Part shown: positions 46,961-57,854 of the stretch, in pieces
How positions within the stretch are numbered: position 1 is the first letter of the stretch
Layout of the letters: each line of letters begins with the position of its first letter
DNA from: Guadua angustifolia
Lineage: Eukaryota > Streptophyta > Magnoliopsida > Poales > Poaceae
Direction of reading: 5' to 3'
Assembly (NCBI GenBank): GCA_036346375.1
Contig: CM070518.1
Span: forward strand, 3,728,182 to 3,792,181
DNA: 64,000 nt
Program-made: the position numbers and the translations under genes
Notes under the pieces: model-generated
Seen by the model: the letters and a program-made list of their open reading frames with translations, nothing else
Databases searched by the model: none
Told to the model about the DNA's origin: nothing

Positions 46961-47028
46961 GTGGTGGAATCAAAGCCTAGACCTCCCGTTGCACAAGGCA
47001 AGCACTCTACCACTAAGATATGAGGCTC
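46961..47028 (-). other. tRNA-like pseudogene segment
   Basis: On the minus strand, TATCTTAGTGGTAGAGTGC resembles the tRNA A box (TAGCTCAGTGG), and GGCTTTGATTCC resembles the B box (GGTTCGATTCC) at normal spacing. The 5' bases GAGCCTC do not pair with the 3' end, so the acceptor stem is lost. It is a decayed tRNA or part of a tRNA-derived retroelement, not a working tRNA gene. Confidence 0.4.
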
Positions 47029-47135
47029 AAGATGTCTAGTTTATGAGCACAGTATTATGATCACAATAGACAAGACCATCTTTCACGCCTGAGCCGAGGC
47101 AAAAAAAAAATGGAAAACAAAATTTTGGGCGACTG

Positions 47136-47196
47136 CTGGTTCGTATCCAGATCTCCGCGACGCTATCGAGGATTCTAACCACTGGCCTACACCCGC
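47136..47196 (-). other. Second tRNA-like segment
   Basis: On the minus strand, GGCCAGTGGTTAGAATC resembles an A-box region, and GGATACGAACC resembles a B box with one extra base. It has the same orientation as the segment at 46,961-47,028, about 110 bases away. Folding into a full cloverleaf is not apparent. Confidence 0.3.
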
Positions 47197-47470
47197 AAGC
47201 AGCAACAAAGTTGACATTTATACTACTAAAGGTTCAGAGGAAGTCAACCAGCCCCAAATCCGGCTCAAAATGAATGAAATCCAGTCCAAAATATATGAAT
47301 TTCGATGAAATTTGCTGAAATCTCGTTGAAATTATTGTAGCAATTTCAATTTTTTTTATTTTTTTATCTGACCAGTAATTTGGATCTCGTTGAGACCCGA
47401 AACCCAAGATTTCGATGAAATTTCGCCGAAATTTGAATGCATGCGTACGTGTATATACATGCATGAGCAA

Positions 47471-48343
47471 GCTAGAACTCGTGGGGATAAATACCTAAGG
47501 GATTATGTCACGTTTGACGTGTTAATTATTCGCTATAATATTATTGAGTTATTAAGACCTCATAAATCGCAAACGGCTACTCAAGGTTCCAGAAGCCACC
47601 CCGAAAAGGCCAAGAGGCGCCTATTATTTACACGTATGAACGGATCGAATCAAAGATCGCTAACACTGTCTATATATGTATCTACGGGCTGCCAAGCAAT
47701 AATTCGATGCTGGTGGGTCCATATATGACAATGCAGTATATAAGGTTTTAGATGTATGCATGCATCAATGCATGTGCTTGCAAATATAATAAATCAGATC
47801 GATCGATCAATGTTCCTCCTTCACAACTTAAGCTGCTGAAAATTAAGCACCATCGGAGCTGCATATTATTTTCTCTCGACGCGATAGACTCAACGGATTG
47901 TTTTTGTGGGAACACGTGAAATGATTGAGTCTTATTAGGATTAATTAATTTGGGAAACACTTAAGGATCAGATTGGACATTTGTTGTACCTTTTCACACA
48001 TACGCATCCTAGTTGCAGTACAATGTTTTTCATATTGTTTTTTTTAAAAAAAACAAGGGTAGACGCTCCATCGATTCGTTAAAGGAGACATCCCCATCGC
48101 CCAGACACAGGCCGGGTCTCACTTTTCTTATGACTCGCAGTACATTTTTTTTGTACAACTTTTTTTAGCTGCAAAATTATACAAATTAATATTGGCATAA
48201 ACTACGACTACTTGAAGTGTTGTGACAACTGTTAGATGCTCACTTTCAGTTACACATCCAAACCTAAGCAACTATGATTCTCGTTCAGGATAAACTGAAA
48301 TAAAAGTTGGATACGCTGAAGTTATATTATTTGCGTGGGAGGA
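47471..48343. other. Unassigned intergenic sequence
   Basis: No ORF, repeat terminus or RNA gene could be supported. Small palindromic strings (ATGCATGCATCAATGCATG, about 47,756; GATCGATCGATC, about 47,799) are the only visible structure. Confidence 0.4.
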
Positions 48344-48490
48344 CTGAGCATGGTTCAATAGTGTAGGGTGCAGGAGATCGTCCAGTTGACCTGGATTCGA
48401 GTCTCAAACTCATCGTTCTCGTAGAGACGAGTGCAAACAGGAGTGTGCATATGTGCATGAGTGTAGAGGTGTGTGTGCGTGTGTAGCTCT
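48344..48490 (+). mobile_element. SINE-like tRNA-derived unit
   Basis: ATAGTGTAGGGTGCAGG followed about 25 bases later by CCTGGATTCGAGTCTC gives an A-box-like and a good B-box-like element (ATTCGAGTC), the internal promoter of tRNA-derived SINEs. The 3' part is TG-rich (GTGTGTGTGCGTGTGTAG). The end abuts the CACTA-2 terminus. Family and exact borders are not known, and no target duplication was recognised. Confidence 0.4.
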
Positions 48491-48519
48491 TCTATTGTTT
48501 ACTACTACACATACCCATA

Positions 48520-48895
48520 TTACAGACGGTTCACAAACCACATCACAGACGGTTTTGTGAACCGTTTGTATCGAAGTGTCAGTGATAACAAAAAGTCATC
48601 ACAGCGGGTTTTCCAACCATCAGTAAAAAAACTCATTACAGATGGTTCCAAATTGGAACCGTCTGTGATGTAGTATTATCTCAGACAGATCCACTTTGGA
48701 ACCATCTGTGATGATGGTCTCATCCCAGACGGTTCTAAAGAAGAACCATCTTTGAAGAGCCACTTATTACAGACGGTTTCAATTTGTAACCGTCTATGAT
48801 GATGCCCTTACACAGACTGTTCCACTTTAGAACCGTCTGTGATAAGTGGCTCTTCAAATATGGTTCTTCTTTATAACCGTCTGTGATGTTGATTT
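48520..48895. repeat. Subterminal repeat array, left end of CACTA-2
   Basis: About a dozen copies of ACAGACGGTTC or its inverse GAACCGTCTGTGA, often as hairpin pairs (ACGGTTTTGTGAACCGT; CAGACGGTTTCAATTTGTAACC in two halves). In CACTA elements such arrays bind the transposase-associated protein. From 48,900 to 50,500 there is non-coding element interior, including the block ACTTTTACCCCACAAC (minus) shared with CACTA-1. Confidence 0.88.
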
Positions 48896-50523
48896 TCTAT
48901 TTTTATTAAATTTTAATTCATTGGCTAGCCTTAGGAAATGCTAGCCATGCCCTTTGAAATAAAAGACAGTACACAGTATCACCAGTACATTATTATGACA
49001 TACATTTTAAAAATGAACTCCAATTACATGTTACATAACATACAGCACATCCATTTCACAAATCAACTCAGATCGTACATTACAATATATGTACAGTGCA
49101 TCCCTTCAGAAATCTACTCACATATATGCTAACCAATTGGATTAAAAAATATAAATGACAAATTCACAGCACAAGGTTCACAAATTAATCTGAATGCATG
49201 GTAAGTAACAAATTCACAACTCAACAGTTGAGTTGTGAGTGGCATCTACCCTTTGGATTTAAGACCTCACGCATAAAGAAGACACATAGCTATTCTTGAA
49301 TACTTAGTAGATTAGTCTGTTCTAACGCAGATTTAGTGCATTGCTAAGCTTGTCGATGAGAAAAGTAAAGTCTTGCGTATATATAAATTGATAAGTGGAG
49401 ACAATTGTTGCAAGATTGACAGAGACCTATATGACATTGGTCTTCTATAAACCAACAAGGAGTACTATGTTGTGACAAACATAAAATCCACATAAGTCAG
49501 TGCCCTTGGCTGCTGGTGGCACTGACAAAATATAATAGGTTAATTAGTTCCGAACGTATTATTATGGAGTGTGAAGGATTATTGTGTACTATCGGATACT
49601 AGAAAGTTATAAATATACTTTAGAGTCACTGGGTCCTTCTTGTGTGGCCCTCCCTTATATTTGTAAACACCGAACGACGTGTCGAGTAAATCTTTGATAG
49701 GCTACAAGTTGTGGGTGCCGACCTTTTTAGAATCAAGGTAAATTACTCGGTACAATTACGAGTAGAATCCAGTGAAACTTACACAGGTATGTTGTTATAG
49801 TCACTTGACCTAACTTTGAGGTGCAATATATAGTACAAATCAACCAGTGTAACATCTGGATGAAGCACTTACCCCGTGTTGTGGGGTAAAAGTATGAATT
49901 TTTTGTCTAAATGAGCTAGCATTATTTTTCCACGTACTCGTGGATGACTCGTTTATTTTCGTCCATGGTTTGCTTGGATACCATGTGTGGGTTAACGAAA
50001 CCCACCTGTTGTTTCCTTGCTATTGCTTCCATGGTCATGTATCTACATATACAAAATTAAGGATTATATATATATATGACATTTATTGGTGCGGCAGAAA
50101 TGTAGACAGTGATTGCACATATTTACATTGTCCAGCATCTTATGAGTAAGGCGTCGAGTGCTTTGAGGTTGTATAGATCGAACAAGTCGGAGAAGCCGAC
50201 CACGAAGATTCCATCTAAAAACCAGTGTAAAAAAATACTCCTCCTTAAAGCTCACCGAGATACTCGATGTCTGTTGTGCTACCGGTTTGTTGGCTTGTTC
50301 TATGTACCAATCTTGCAATCTAATATAGGCTAATGTAAGTGTCTCCTTGCTCTCATTCGGTACAAACGACTGCCCCAGCTCGAATTGCCGCACCAATGGG
50401 GCAAACGGAAAATCACGGGCTGACGTGGTCCCTTTCGATTTGCCCTTGTCTCCACCTCCCTTTCTAGCAAAATGTCGTCTTCAAAGGAGACGACTAGGCC
50501 TGCACTCCTGTAATAGTTTATGC

Positions 50524-52180
50524 CTATTGGGACATGGTAGCCAATTTGGCGGGCTCCTTCGGTGCATCACATGGCTGTAGTAGTGCTGGTAGCTCCGGTG
50601 CATCATGTGGCTCTTGTAGTGCTTGTAGCTTCAGAGCTCTTGGGCGGGCATCGAAGGAGATATCTTTCTTAGGCCACCAAATGAATGTGCCGATAGCATC
50701 CCCTAGTGTGATGATCTCGTTGTTTGAGGGCATCTCCAGCATGATGGCCTTACAAATTTTATGTACACCGTCGACATGGACCTTCGCGTACCCTGACTCT
50801 AAAATACGACCGTACATAAACGACCCTACACCGGATGCATCCACACATCCCCAAGTAGCCTGCAGAGGAACAGAGCTATTGGCAAGCCTCACTTGTAGAT
50901 TGCATGATGTGGCCATGTATATAAGGGTACATAAGTATTTAGCTAACACGTCTGTCCAACATTAAAGTCTATCTAAGGAGCATTGCAGACATGTTACCCG
51001 GGTGTCGTCACGAGGAAATCTAGCTTCATCCACATCTGTCTTAGGGGTGGACGCACAGCTTTTCTAATGATTGGTTGGACTAAACTGTGCTTGTGCTTCT
51101 TGGACTTGCACATTCCGTGCCTTCCTCTCCACAACCACCCTTTGCTTCATCCTTTCCTCAAAGCTTTGTAGCTAAATATCGAACTGCGCTTTGAACCTTT
51201 CTCAACCCTTTCCTCAATTAGGGCTATTAGCCATTCCCCGTGTTTGGCTTTGCTTCTCTTCCTACTTCGGTACATGTCGGAGTCATGTGGGAATTCTATT
51301 TTCAAGGAACAAAAACACCTAGGCCTCGGGTGCGACCTAGGTGCTCCTTGTTTTCTAATTCTATGGAGAGTATATCTTTCTCTCTATCTGAAGTGAAAGA
51401 GCCCTAGAAAGATTCTATGCTCAATGATATTAGACGTTGGGACACTTTCTCATCAGTAGGGTTTAATTGCAAAGGATATGCCATCCGAAGATGTGGGACG
51501 TGACCTCGCTCTTACCCAGTTTCGGGCACACGAGTCCACAATCGAGGCAAACGGCGGTGCGACCTCCTTCTAGACTACCTCATTGTCCTCCATTGTCCAT
51601 TATGTGATCTTGCCTATGTACCCAGTTGAGCGAGTCTATGCGGGTGGGTATTTTTTGACTAGACGGTCTTGTGCATCGCACTTTCACGCACGAACTCTTC
51701 CATCATCTTCAACTCAACAAATCGTCCCCAGATGTCTTCAGAAATGAACCCGTACTTCTAGAACAGAGTCATTTCCTTATTCATGTAATTAGTGACGAGG
51801 ACGCTCTTGAAGTTTTTCCACGCCTTTCCCGCCACTAGCAACGTGTACCATCACAGTGCAGGCATGGCGTCTTGTGGAAGCTCGAACGACGTGAATATTT
51901 CTATCACCAGGTTATCATGCTCCTTATCTGTAAGTGTCTTCCATGATGGATAGGTGATTGGGACCCTTTCACGCCTAAGGATCCCGCACATGGTCCGGAA
52001 AGCTGCCACAACCTTTGGTGGCGCGGTAGGGCCCCATCATGCGGATCAATTGTCGTGATGGTGTATCAGCTCTGAGGCCTGTTACTAAGCCCTCTTGGAC
52101 AGTGCCTCTTTCCTCCTACGTTCGGCGTCTCATCTGATCCATTCGGCGATGAGGATTGAGGGGACGCCATCTCGTATGAT
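50524..52180 (-). pseudogene. CACTA-2 tnp1-type (Ptta/En/Spm) gene, decayed
   Basis: On the minus strand from about 52,150: DNLVIEIFTSFELPQDAMPA (about 51,915), VASGKAWKNFK-like and SVLVTNYMNKE, FISEDIWGRFVELKMMEEFV (Transposase_24/Ptta type). After several stops, an open stretch 50,949-50,524 reads NLQVRLANSSVPLQATWGCV, ESGYAKVHVDGVHKICKAIM, EIITLGDAIGTFIWWPKKDI, a C-terminal domain (DUF8039-like) common in these CACTA proteins. It ends with a short degenerate repeat (ALQEPHDAPELPALLQPCDA). The exon structure is not resolved. It follows tnp2 as in CACTA-1. Confidence 0.75.
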
Positions 52181-53150
52181 GCAAGATTAAGAGTAGGTAA
52201 GTTTGGAGAAGCAAATTTAAGAGAATGTAAGTTAAGAGAAGCAAATTTAAGAGAAACTAGTTAAGAGTTGTTTTGTACATACAAGGTTATGAGAATCAAT
52301 ATTGTTTACAAGACCAATCAATATTGTTCAACAAAGTGTGGTAATAAGAGCAAAATGTAAATTTGTTTGTGATGCTCTCAAAAATCAAGCTAAACAATCA
52401 ATTAAGCAAATATGGTCTTGAACCCTTACCACTTTATCATGTACATTAAAGAATTGAAATCTTAGCCAAATTATGTAGCATGCAAGTACAGATGGAATGG
52501 TCATCCAACTAAATAAAAAGTTTGAACATTGCAAAGTGTTATACTAGATCATGGAAGCCCATAGTGCTAAGACTACAGAAATAAAGTTTAATATATTTAG
52601 AATAAGTAGAAGGTTATACCCTCAATATGGAAAGATGGAATAAAATAATAATGCAAAGATACTTCTCCAATCTGATGACTAACATGCAAGGCCAAATGCT
52701 AATATATGCTTTCAACTTTCAAGGCCAAACTCGCAAAATTAACTGTTATGATCATTACTTTACCCATTATCATCATCGAGCATTGAGAAGGCAGCAAGGT
52801 GGAGTTTCCATGACATAAACAGAAAAGGTACAAAATGAAACATAACTATACTAAGAGATTTTGTTCCAAGGTCACAAGCAGGACGACAGATTAAGCAACT
52901 TAAAGGATTTTAATGGCTGAACATCATCTTGAACAGCCTCAATTTAAGCCACTATACTACACATTCATAAATCACAAAAGCTAAAATAAACCAATAAATT
53001 AAAACTATATAATAAAACAGCATGTGTGTTCTTATTCTAGTACCATAGAAACAGTCCTAATTAGTAATATGCAAAAATTAACTACGCATCAAGAAAGCAC
53101 AAATTGTAGCACGGAATCTATATGGTCAATATTGATGCATACATACCTCC
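52181..53150. other. Non-coding interval between tnp1 and the G-rich block in CACTA-2
   Basis: AT-rich, with a small direct repeat (AGAGAAGCAAATTTAAGAGA or close, at about 52,205 and 52,235). No supported ORF. By position it matches 37,851-39,690 of CACTA-1 and is probably intronic to tnp1. Confidence 0.4.
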
Positions 53151-53154
53151 AAGC

Positions 53155-53450
53155 TGAGGGGGGAGGGAGGAGGGCTCCACTGAGGGTGAGGGCATGGCCG
53201 AGGGGGGGTCATGGGGGAGGGAGGAGGGCACCACTAAGGGCTAGGTCATAGGGGAGAGAGGAGGGCACCATTGAGGGAGAGGGCGCGGATGAGGGGAGAC
53301 ACCACCGAGGAGGAGTGCACGGCCGAGGTGGAAGGGCGCGGCTGGGAGTCGCCACCAAGCAGGGAGGGCGCCGCCGAGGGGGAGGGCACGGGGGAGCGAG
53401 GAGGGCACCACCGAGGGGGGCGTGGAGAGGGTGTTACCGGAGAAGGCCAC
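53155..53450 (-). repeat. G-rich GGGAGGGAGGAGGGC repeat block of CACTA-2
   Basis: An imperfect repeat of GGGAGGGAGGAGGGCACCAC and GAGGGCGCGG. On the minus strand it is C-rich with CCTCCTCCC, as in CACTA-1 at 37,555-37,850. Open frames on both strands are low complexity. It is placed between the internal AACCGTCT repeats and tnp1. Confidence 0.75.
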
Positions 53451-53534
53451 AGGCGCTAACTAGGGTTGCAAACTAAGTGTGCGGAACTTAGTAAATGGCA
53501 AGAGTGGGGGCAGTGGGTGGATAAGGGGACATAT

Positions 53535-53660
53535 CCCAAATGGTTCAAAAATTGAACCGTCTGCAATGCAAGTCGCCTCCCATCTCAGACGGTTCTGGGC
53601 TTAAACCATCTGGGATGACTCATCCTAGACGGTTCAAGCCCAAAACCATCTTGGATGTGC
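53535..53660. repeat. Internal terminal-type repeats between tnp2 and tnp1 of CACTA-2
   Basis: ATTGAACCGTCTGCAATG, CATCTCAGACGGTTCTGGG, TTAAACCATCTGGGATG and CATCCTAGACGGTTCAAGCC form two hairpin-type pairs. They are the same type as those at the element's ends but lie in the interior. They are followed by a poly-T run at about 53,663. Confidence 0.82.
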
Positions 53661-53699
53661 CATTTTTTTTTTTTTTTTGTCAATATATATTTAAGTTTG

Positions 53700-54080
53700 T
53701 GTCATTTGTACATTTATTTAAGTTTGTATCATTATTTATAATACATACATTAATGAATTAGTGTTGTAATACAAACATATATGTCATTTATTATAATTAA
53801 TTATAATACATACATCTCATTAATTATAATACAAACATATATGTCATGTATTATAATTAATTATAATACATACATCTTAATAATTATAATACAAATATAT
53901 CATTAATTATAATACAAACATATATGCCATGAATTATAATTAATTATAATACATGCATCTCATTAATTATAATACATACATCTCATTTAATATAATACAA
54001 ACATCTCATTAATTTTAATCAATACATCTCACTAATTATAATTAATGCATATCTCATTAATTAATACATCTCATTAATTA
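53700..54080. repeat. AT-rich minisatellite
   Basis: Repeated units such as TTAATTATAATACAAACATA, ATATGTCAT and TTATAATACATACATCTCAT alternate over about 350 bases with a variable unit of 20-60. No coding sense. It lies just after the tnp2 stop codon. Confidence 0.85.
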
Positions 54081-54141
54081 TACTACAGGAACACTTGAAA
54101 TAAACATGACGACCTCATCACAACAACACTTGCTTACTCTT

Positions 54142-57100
54142 TTATACAAAAATTAGCCCTTCATGATGATCAACGTGTGTGTAGCTAGCTTCCTCAGGTT
54201 GGTCTTCGTAGTTCGTGACGCTAGTACTTATAGGAGACAACTCGTCAAACTAATTGTATTCTTCCTCATCTACCACATTCTTGACTCCAACAATCCACCT
54301 TTTTCCCTAAAGAATAACGTGGTGCTTCTTATTGGACGGGTCGGTTATATAGAAGACTTGTACAACTTGGTTAGCGAGAACAAATAGTTCGTCTTAGTAT
54401 CCGACACGTTCGAGATCCACAATTGTGACGCCGTACTTGTTAACCTTCACGTGCTGCAGGTTAACCCAATGGTACCGAAATAAGGGGATCTTGAATAGGA
54501 CGTAGTTGAGCTCCCAAATTTCCTCAATGAACCCATAGTACGAGCTCCTCATCGATCCAATGGTATTCAGCACATCAATATGAACACCGTTGTTCTGGTT
54601 TGTGCTCTTCATGTCCTGATCTCTTGTGTAAAATGTGTACTTATTTATATCATATTCTTTCCATGTTACAACCGCAAATGTTGGCCCTTTTGCCAACCAT
54701 GTCAGCATATCACCTGACAAGCTTCTAGTGATGGGTTGTTGCTCCTTGAACCATCTGTTGAATTGAAGGTTATGTTGTCTGATAATCCAGTACTCCTACC
54801 GCGATGAATTTTCTTACCTAGCCAGTTCTTGTGCTCATCCATATACAGGGCTATAATAGCCATGTGTTGCAAAATTGTGAAATAGGTTTTAGCACACGCA
54901 ACCGGATTAGGCATGATTGCTTTCCTTTCATGGTCCCGATGCCCTAGAGCCTCCCCTCATGGTGGGATCGAGGCACACATATCAGTTTGACCTGAGCCAT
55001 GTAATCCATGCAGAATTCGACGACCTCTTCGATTGCATAACCTTTGATAATGCTACCCTTCGGTCAAGATAAATTCCGTATATAGGACTTGAGAATTCTC
55101 ATGCACCTCTCGAACAGGTATATGCTATGTAGGAATACAAACCCGCACATCTTTATCTCCCTCACAAGGTGAATAATGAGATGAACCATGATATCAAAAA
55201 ATAACGGAGGGAAATACATCTAAAGATTACATAGAATCATTACCACCTCGGCTTGCAGAGCATCTAGTCCTTAGGGATCGATGATCTTCTGAGCAATTAT
55301 GTTAAAGAAATAACACAGGTTTGTGATTGTCTTCTAGATCTTGCTCGATAAAATACTTCTAATTGCCATAGGGAGCATCTGTATCATAAGCACATGGCAA
55401 TCATGGGACTTCATGCTAGTTAAACTCAAATCTTGCATCGAAACAAGTCTCTTCATATTAGACGAGTAACCGGATAGAACTTTCACACTATGCAAGCACT
55501 AGCACAGTTCAGTTCTCTCGGTCTTGAACAGAGTGTAATAAACAGGTTCGCAGTATGTTCGACCTTTATCGGTCTCTTTCAATGCTAATTTAGGTCTGAT
55601 GCACATATCGACCAAGTCAAGCTATGCGTTGATACCATCCTTTGTTTTACCCTTATGTTTAGTAAGAGACCAATCAAGCTATCACAAACATTCTTCTCTA
55701 CGTGTGTCATGTTAATGAAGTGCCGAACTTCTAGGTGCTCCCAATAAGATAGGTCCTAAAATATCGATCACTTCTTTCACATGCTCTTCTCATAGGTTCT
55801 CAATTTACGTCCCTTTCCAAATGCAACATTCAAGTTTTTAACCATATCATAAATGTCTGTCCCGCTTAAAGGCTTTGGAGCTAAACCATCTTTGGTCATG
55901 CCATCGAATTGTTTCTTCATCTCACAGTATGGGTGATTCCTCTAAAGGAACCTACGGTGATGTATGTATACGGTTTTACGTGAGTGATTCAGCCACACAC
56001 TCGGGGTATCATCCAAGTAGTGAGTACATGCTTTGGCTCCTTTTGTACTGTGTCTTGACAGGTTAACAAGGGCAGGATAATCATTTATGGTGTAGAACAA
56101 CAGGCAGTGCAAAGTAAAGTACTCTCATTTGTGAGTATCCCATACTTGTACCTCAGGAGCCCACAATGTGCTCAGATCTTCCACCAATGGTGCTAGGTAC
56201 ACATAAATATCGTTCCTAGGTTGCTTCGGGCTTTCGATGAGTATAGACATCAATATGTATTTCCGCTTCAAAGACAACAAAGAAGGAAGTTTGTACACAT
56301 AAAGATTCACAAGCCAAGTACTATGACAGTTACTCATGTTACCGGAAGGATTCATTCCACCCGTACTCAATCTGAGCCTTATATTCTTTGGATCTACTAC
56401 GAATTCTTCAAACCTCCTATTGATGTTTCTCCACTGCGTGGAATCAACATGTGGCCTAATTATTCCATCGTTCTTACGCTCATATGAGTGCCACAGAAGC
56501 AATTTTGCTTCTTTTGGGTTCGCAAACAAATGCTTCTAATGGGGAATTATAGGCAAATGCCATAGCACCTTAGTGGGATGTCTTTTCTTCACCTCCATGC
56601 CCTTATCATCATCATTCGATCTATCGTGATGCTTGTACTGGGATGCGTTGCACATCGAACATATATGCAAGTCTGTGTACTCTTTGAGGTAGAGGATACA
56701 GTCGTTCTACAGGCATGTATTCTTTCTAAATCCATTCCCAATGGACAAAGAATCTTTTTGGCTTTATAGGTGGTTGTCCGCAACTTGTTTCCCTTTGAAA
56801 ACATATCCGCTAATAGACCTAATAGTGCCGTGAAACTCTTGTCAGACCAACTGCTGCTTGCCTTTAATTTTAGCAGTTCCAGTGCGGATGACAACTTTGA
56901 GTATTTGGACTTGCAACCTGAGAACAAAGGTTTCTCCGAGTTGTCCATCAAGTCCTAGAATTTTACATACTCCTGCTCATCACGGTTCCCTTTTGCATCC
57001 TGTAGCATCTGATCCAGATTGTCATCGTGAAACCTATTCTCATCGAAAGCAGAGTCAATATCATCCGGAGTGTCGTTGACTTCATTGACGATATCCAGAG

Positions 57101-57374
57101 TATCGTTGACTTCGTCGATGATGGTAGTACTACTTGGTCCCTGCATAATCTGCTTTTCACCATGACTGGTCCAATATGTATAAACCTTTTGAAACCCCTA
57201 GAATCAAGTGTGCCTCGATCTGCGCTGGGTTTCAAAATATTCTTAAATTCTCGCATTCATTGCATGGATAAGGCATAAATTATACCCTTTTATTCAACAT
57301 ATCTTCCTCTACAGCTCTTCTAAAAGCGAAACACCATTAATGTACTCGGCGCTTGCATGATTCTCAGCGTACAT
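54142..57374 (-). pseudogene. tnp2: CACTA-2 tnp2 transposase, nearly full length but decayed
   Basis: The likely start is ATG at 57,374 (MYAENHASAEYINGVSLLEE), the Transpos_assoc N-terminal domain, which also shows GFQKVYTYWTSHGE. Next come KPLFSGCKSKYSKLSSALEL, KASSSWSDKSFTALLGLLAD and KKILCPLGMDLERIHAC. Transposase_21 follows (about 56,530-56,130): FANPKEAKLLLWHSYERKND, STGGMNPSGNMSNCHSTW, LKRKYILMSILIESPKQPRN, DIYVYLAPLVEDLSTLW. DUF4218-like residues follow, then the DUF4216 type (54,720-54,394): EYDINKYTFYTRDQD, SSYYGFIEEIWELNYVLFK. It ends EGLIFV-stop at 54,142. Stops and frameshifts abound. The enzyme would cut element ends; this copy cannot. Confidence 0.88.
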
Positions 57375-57854
57375 CTAGTTTCGGTCCATCTACACTACAT
57401 ATGTTACAATAGGTGTTAAATAATAAATTAAATACACTAAAAGTGCACATGCGGACATATGCTACATATAGGCTACACTTTAACTTGCCGATTAACTTAT
57501 ATAGCTCCTAACATCAAAAAGAATGAATAGATATGTAAACATATGCATGTAAGCTACATTTAGACCCAGCAACTTCAATTTTCTCTTCACATGGCTAGCT
57601 ACATCTTCAGTGTAATGCAATTAAAACCAATTACTAATTTAGATCAAAAGGAATAAATGGATCTACACCAAGCTATATCAAAACTATCTTCAATTCCCTC
57701 TTTGCCAAGCTAGATGTATATACTTTCAATATAATACTATTACAACTGATTATTAACCTAAGTCACTTTTCTTTAAGTAACTATCTATATATTGAGTTTA
57801 ACACAATTAAAACCAATTACTATTTTACATCATAGAGAACAAATGGATCTACAC
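57375..57854. repeat. Upstream region of tnp2 with degenerate 114-bp repeat units
   Basis: Strings of the downstream tandem repeat appear here in weaker form: GGATCTACACCAAGCTATAT (57,659), CCCTCTTTGCCAAGCTAGAT (57,696), AAAACCAATTACTATTTTAC, and GAGAACAAATGGATCTACAC up to the solo LTR border. The array is therefore older and longer than the three good units beyond the LTR. Confidence 0.7.

Larger units (their letters stand above)
46194..47470. repeat. AT-rich dispersed-repeat-like DNA with TTTCGG/GAAATT motifs
   Basis: Dense short motifs such as AAATTTCGG, GAAATTTC, CCGAAATT and TTCGATGAAAT occur at 46,360-46,560 and again at 47,280-47,450. No ORF, terminus or known family could be recognised. 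Two tRNA-like segments lie inside and are listed separately. Confidence 0.45.

Noticed and set aside
50534..50965. Plus-strand 143-codon Ser-rich frame
   Set aside because: It is the reverse strand of the recognisable tnp1 C-terminal domain (minus 50,524-50,949).
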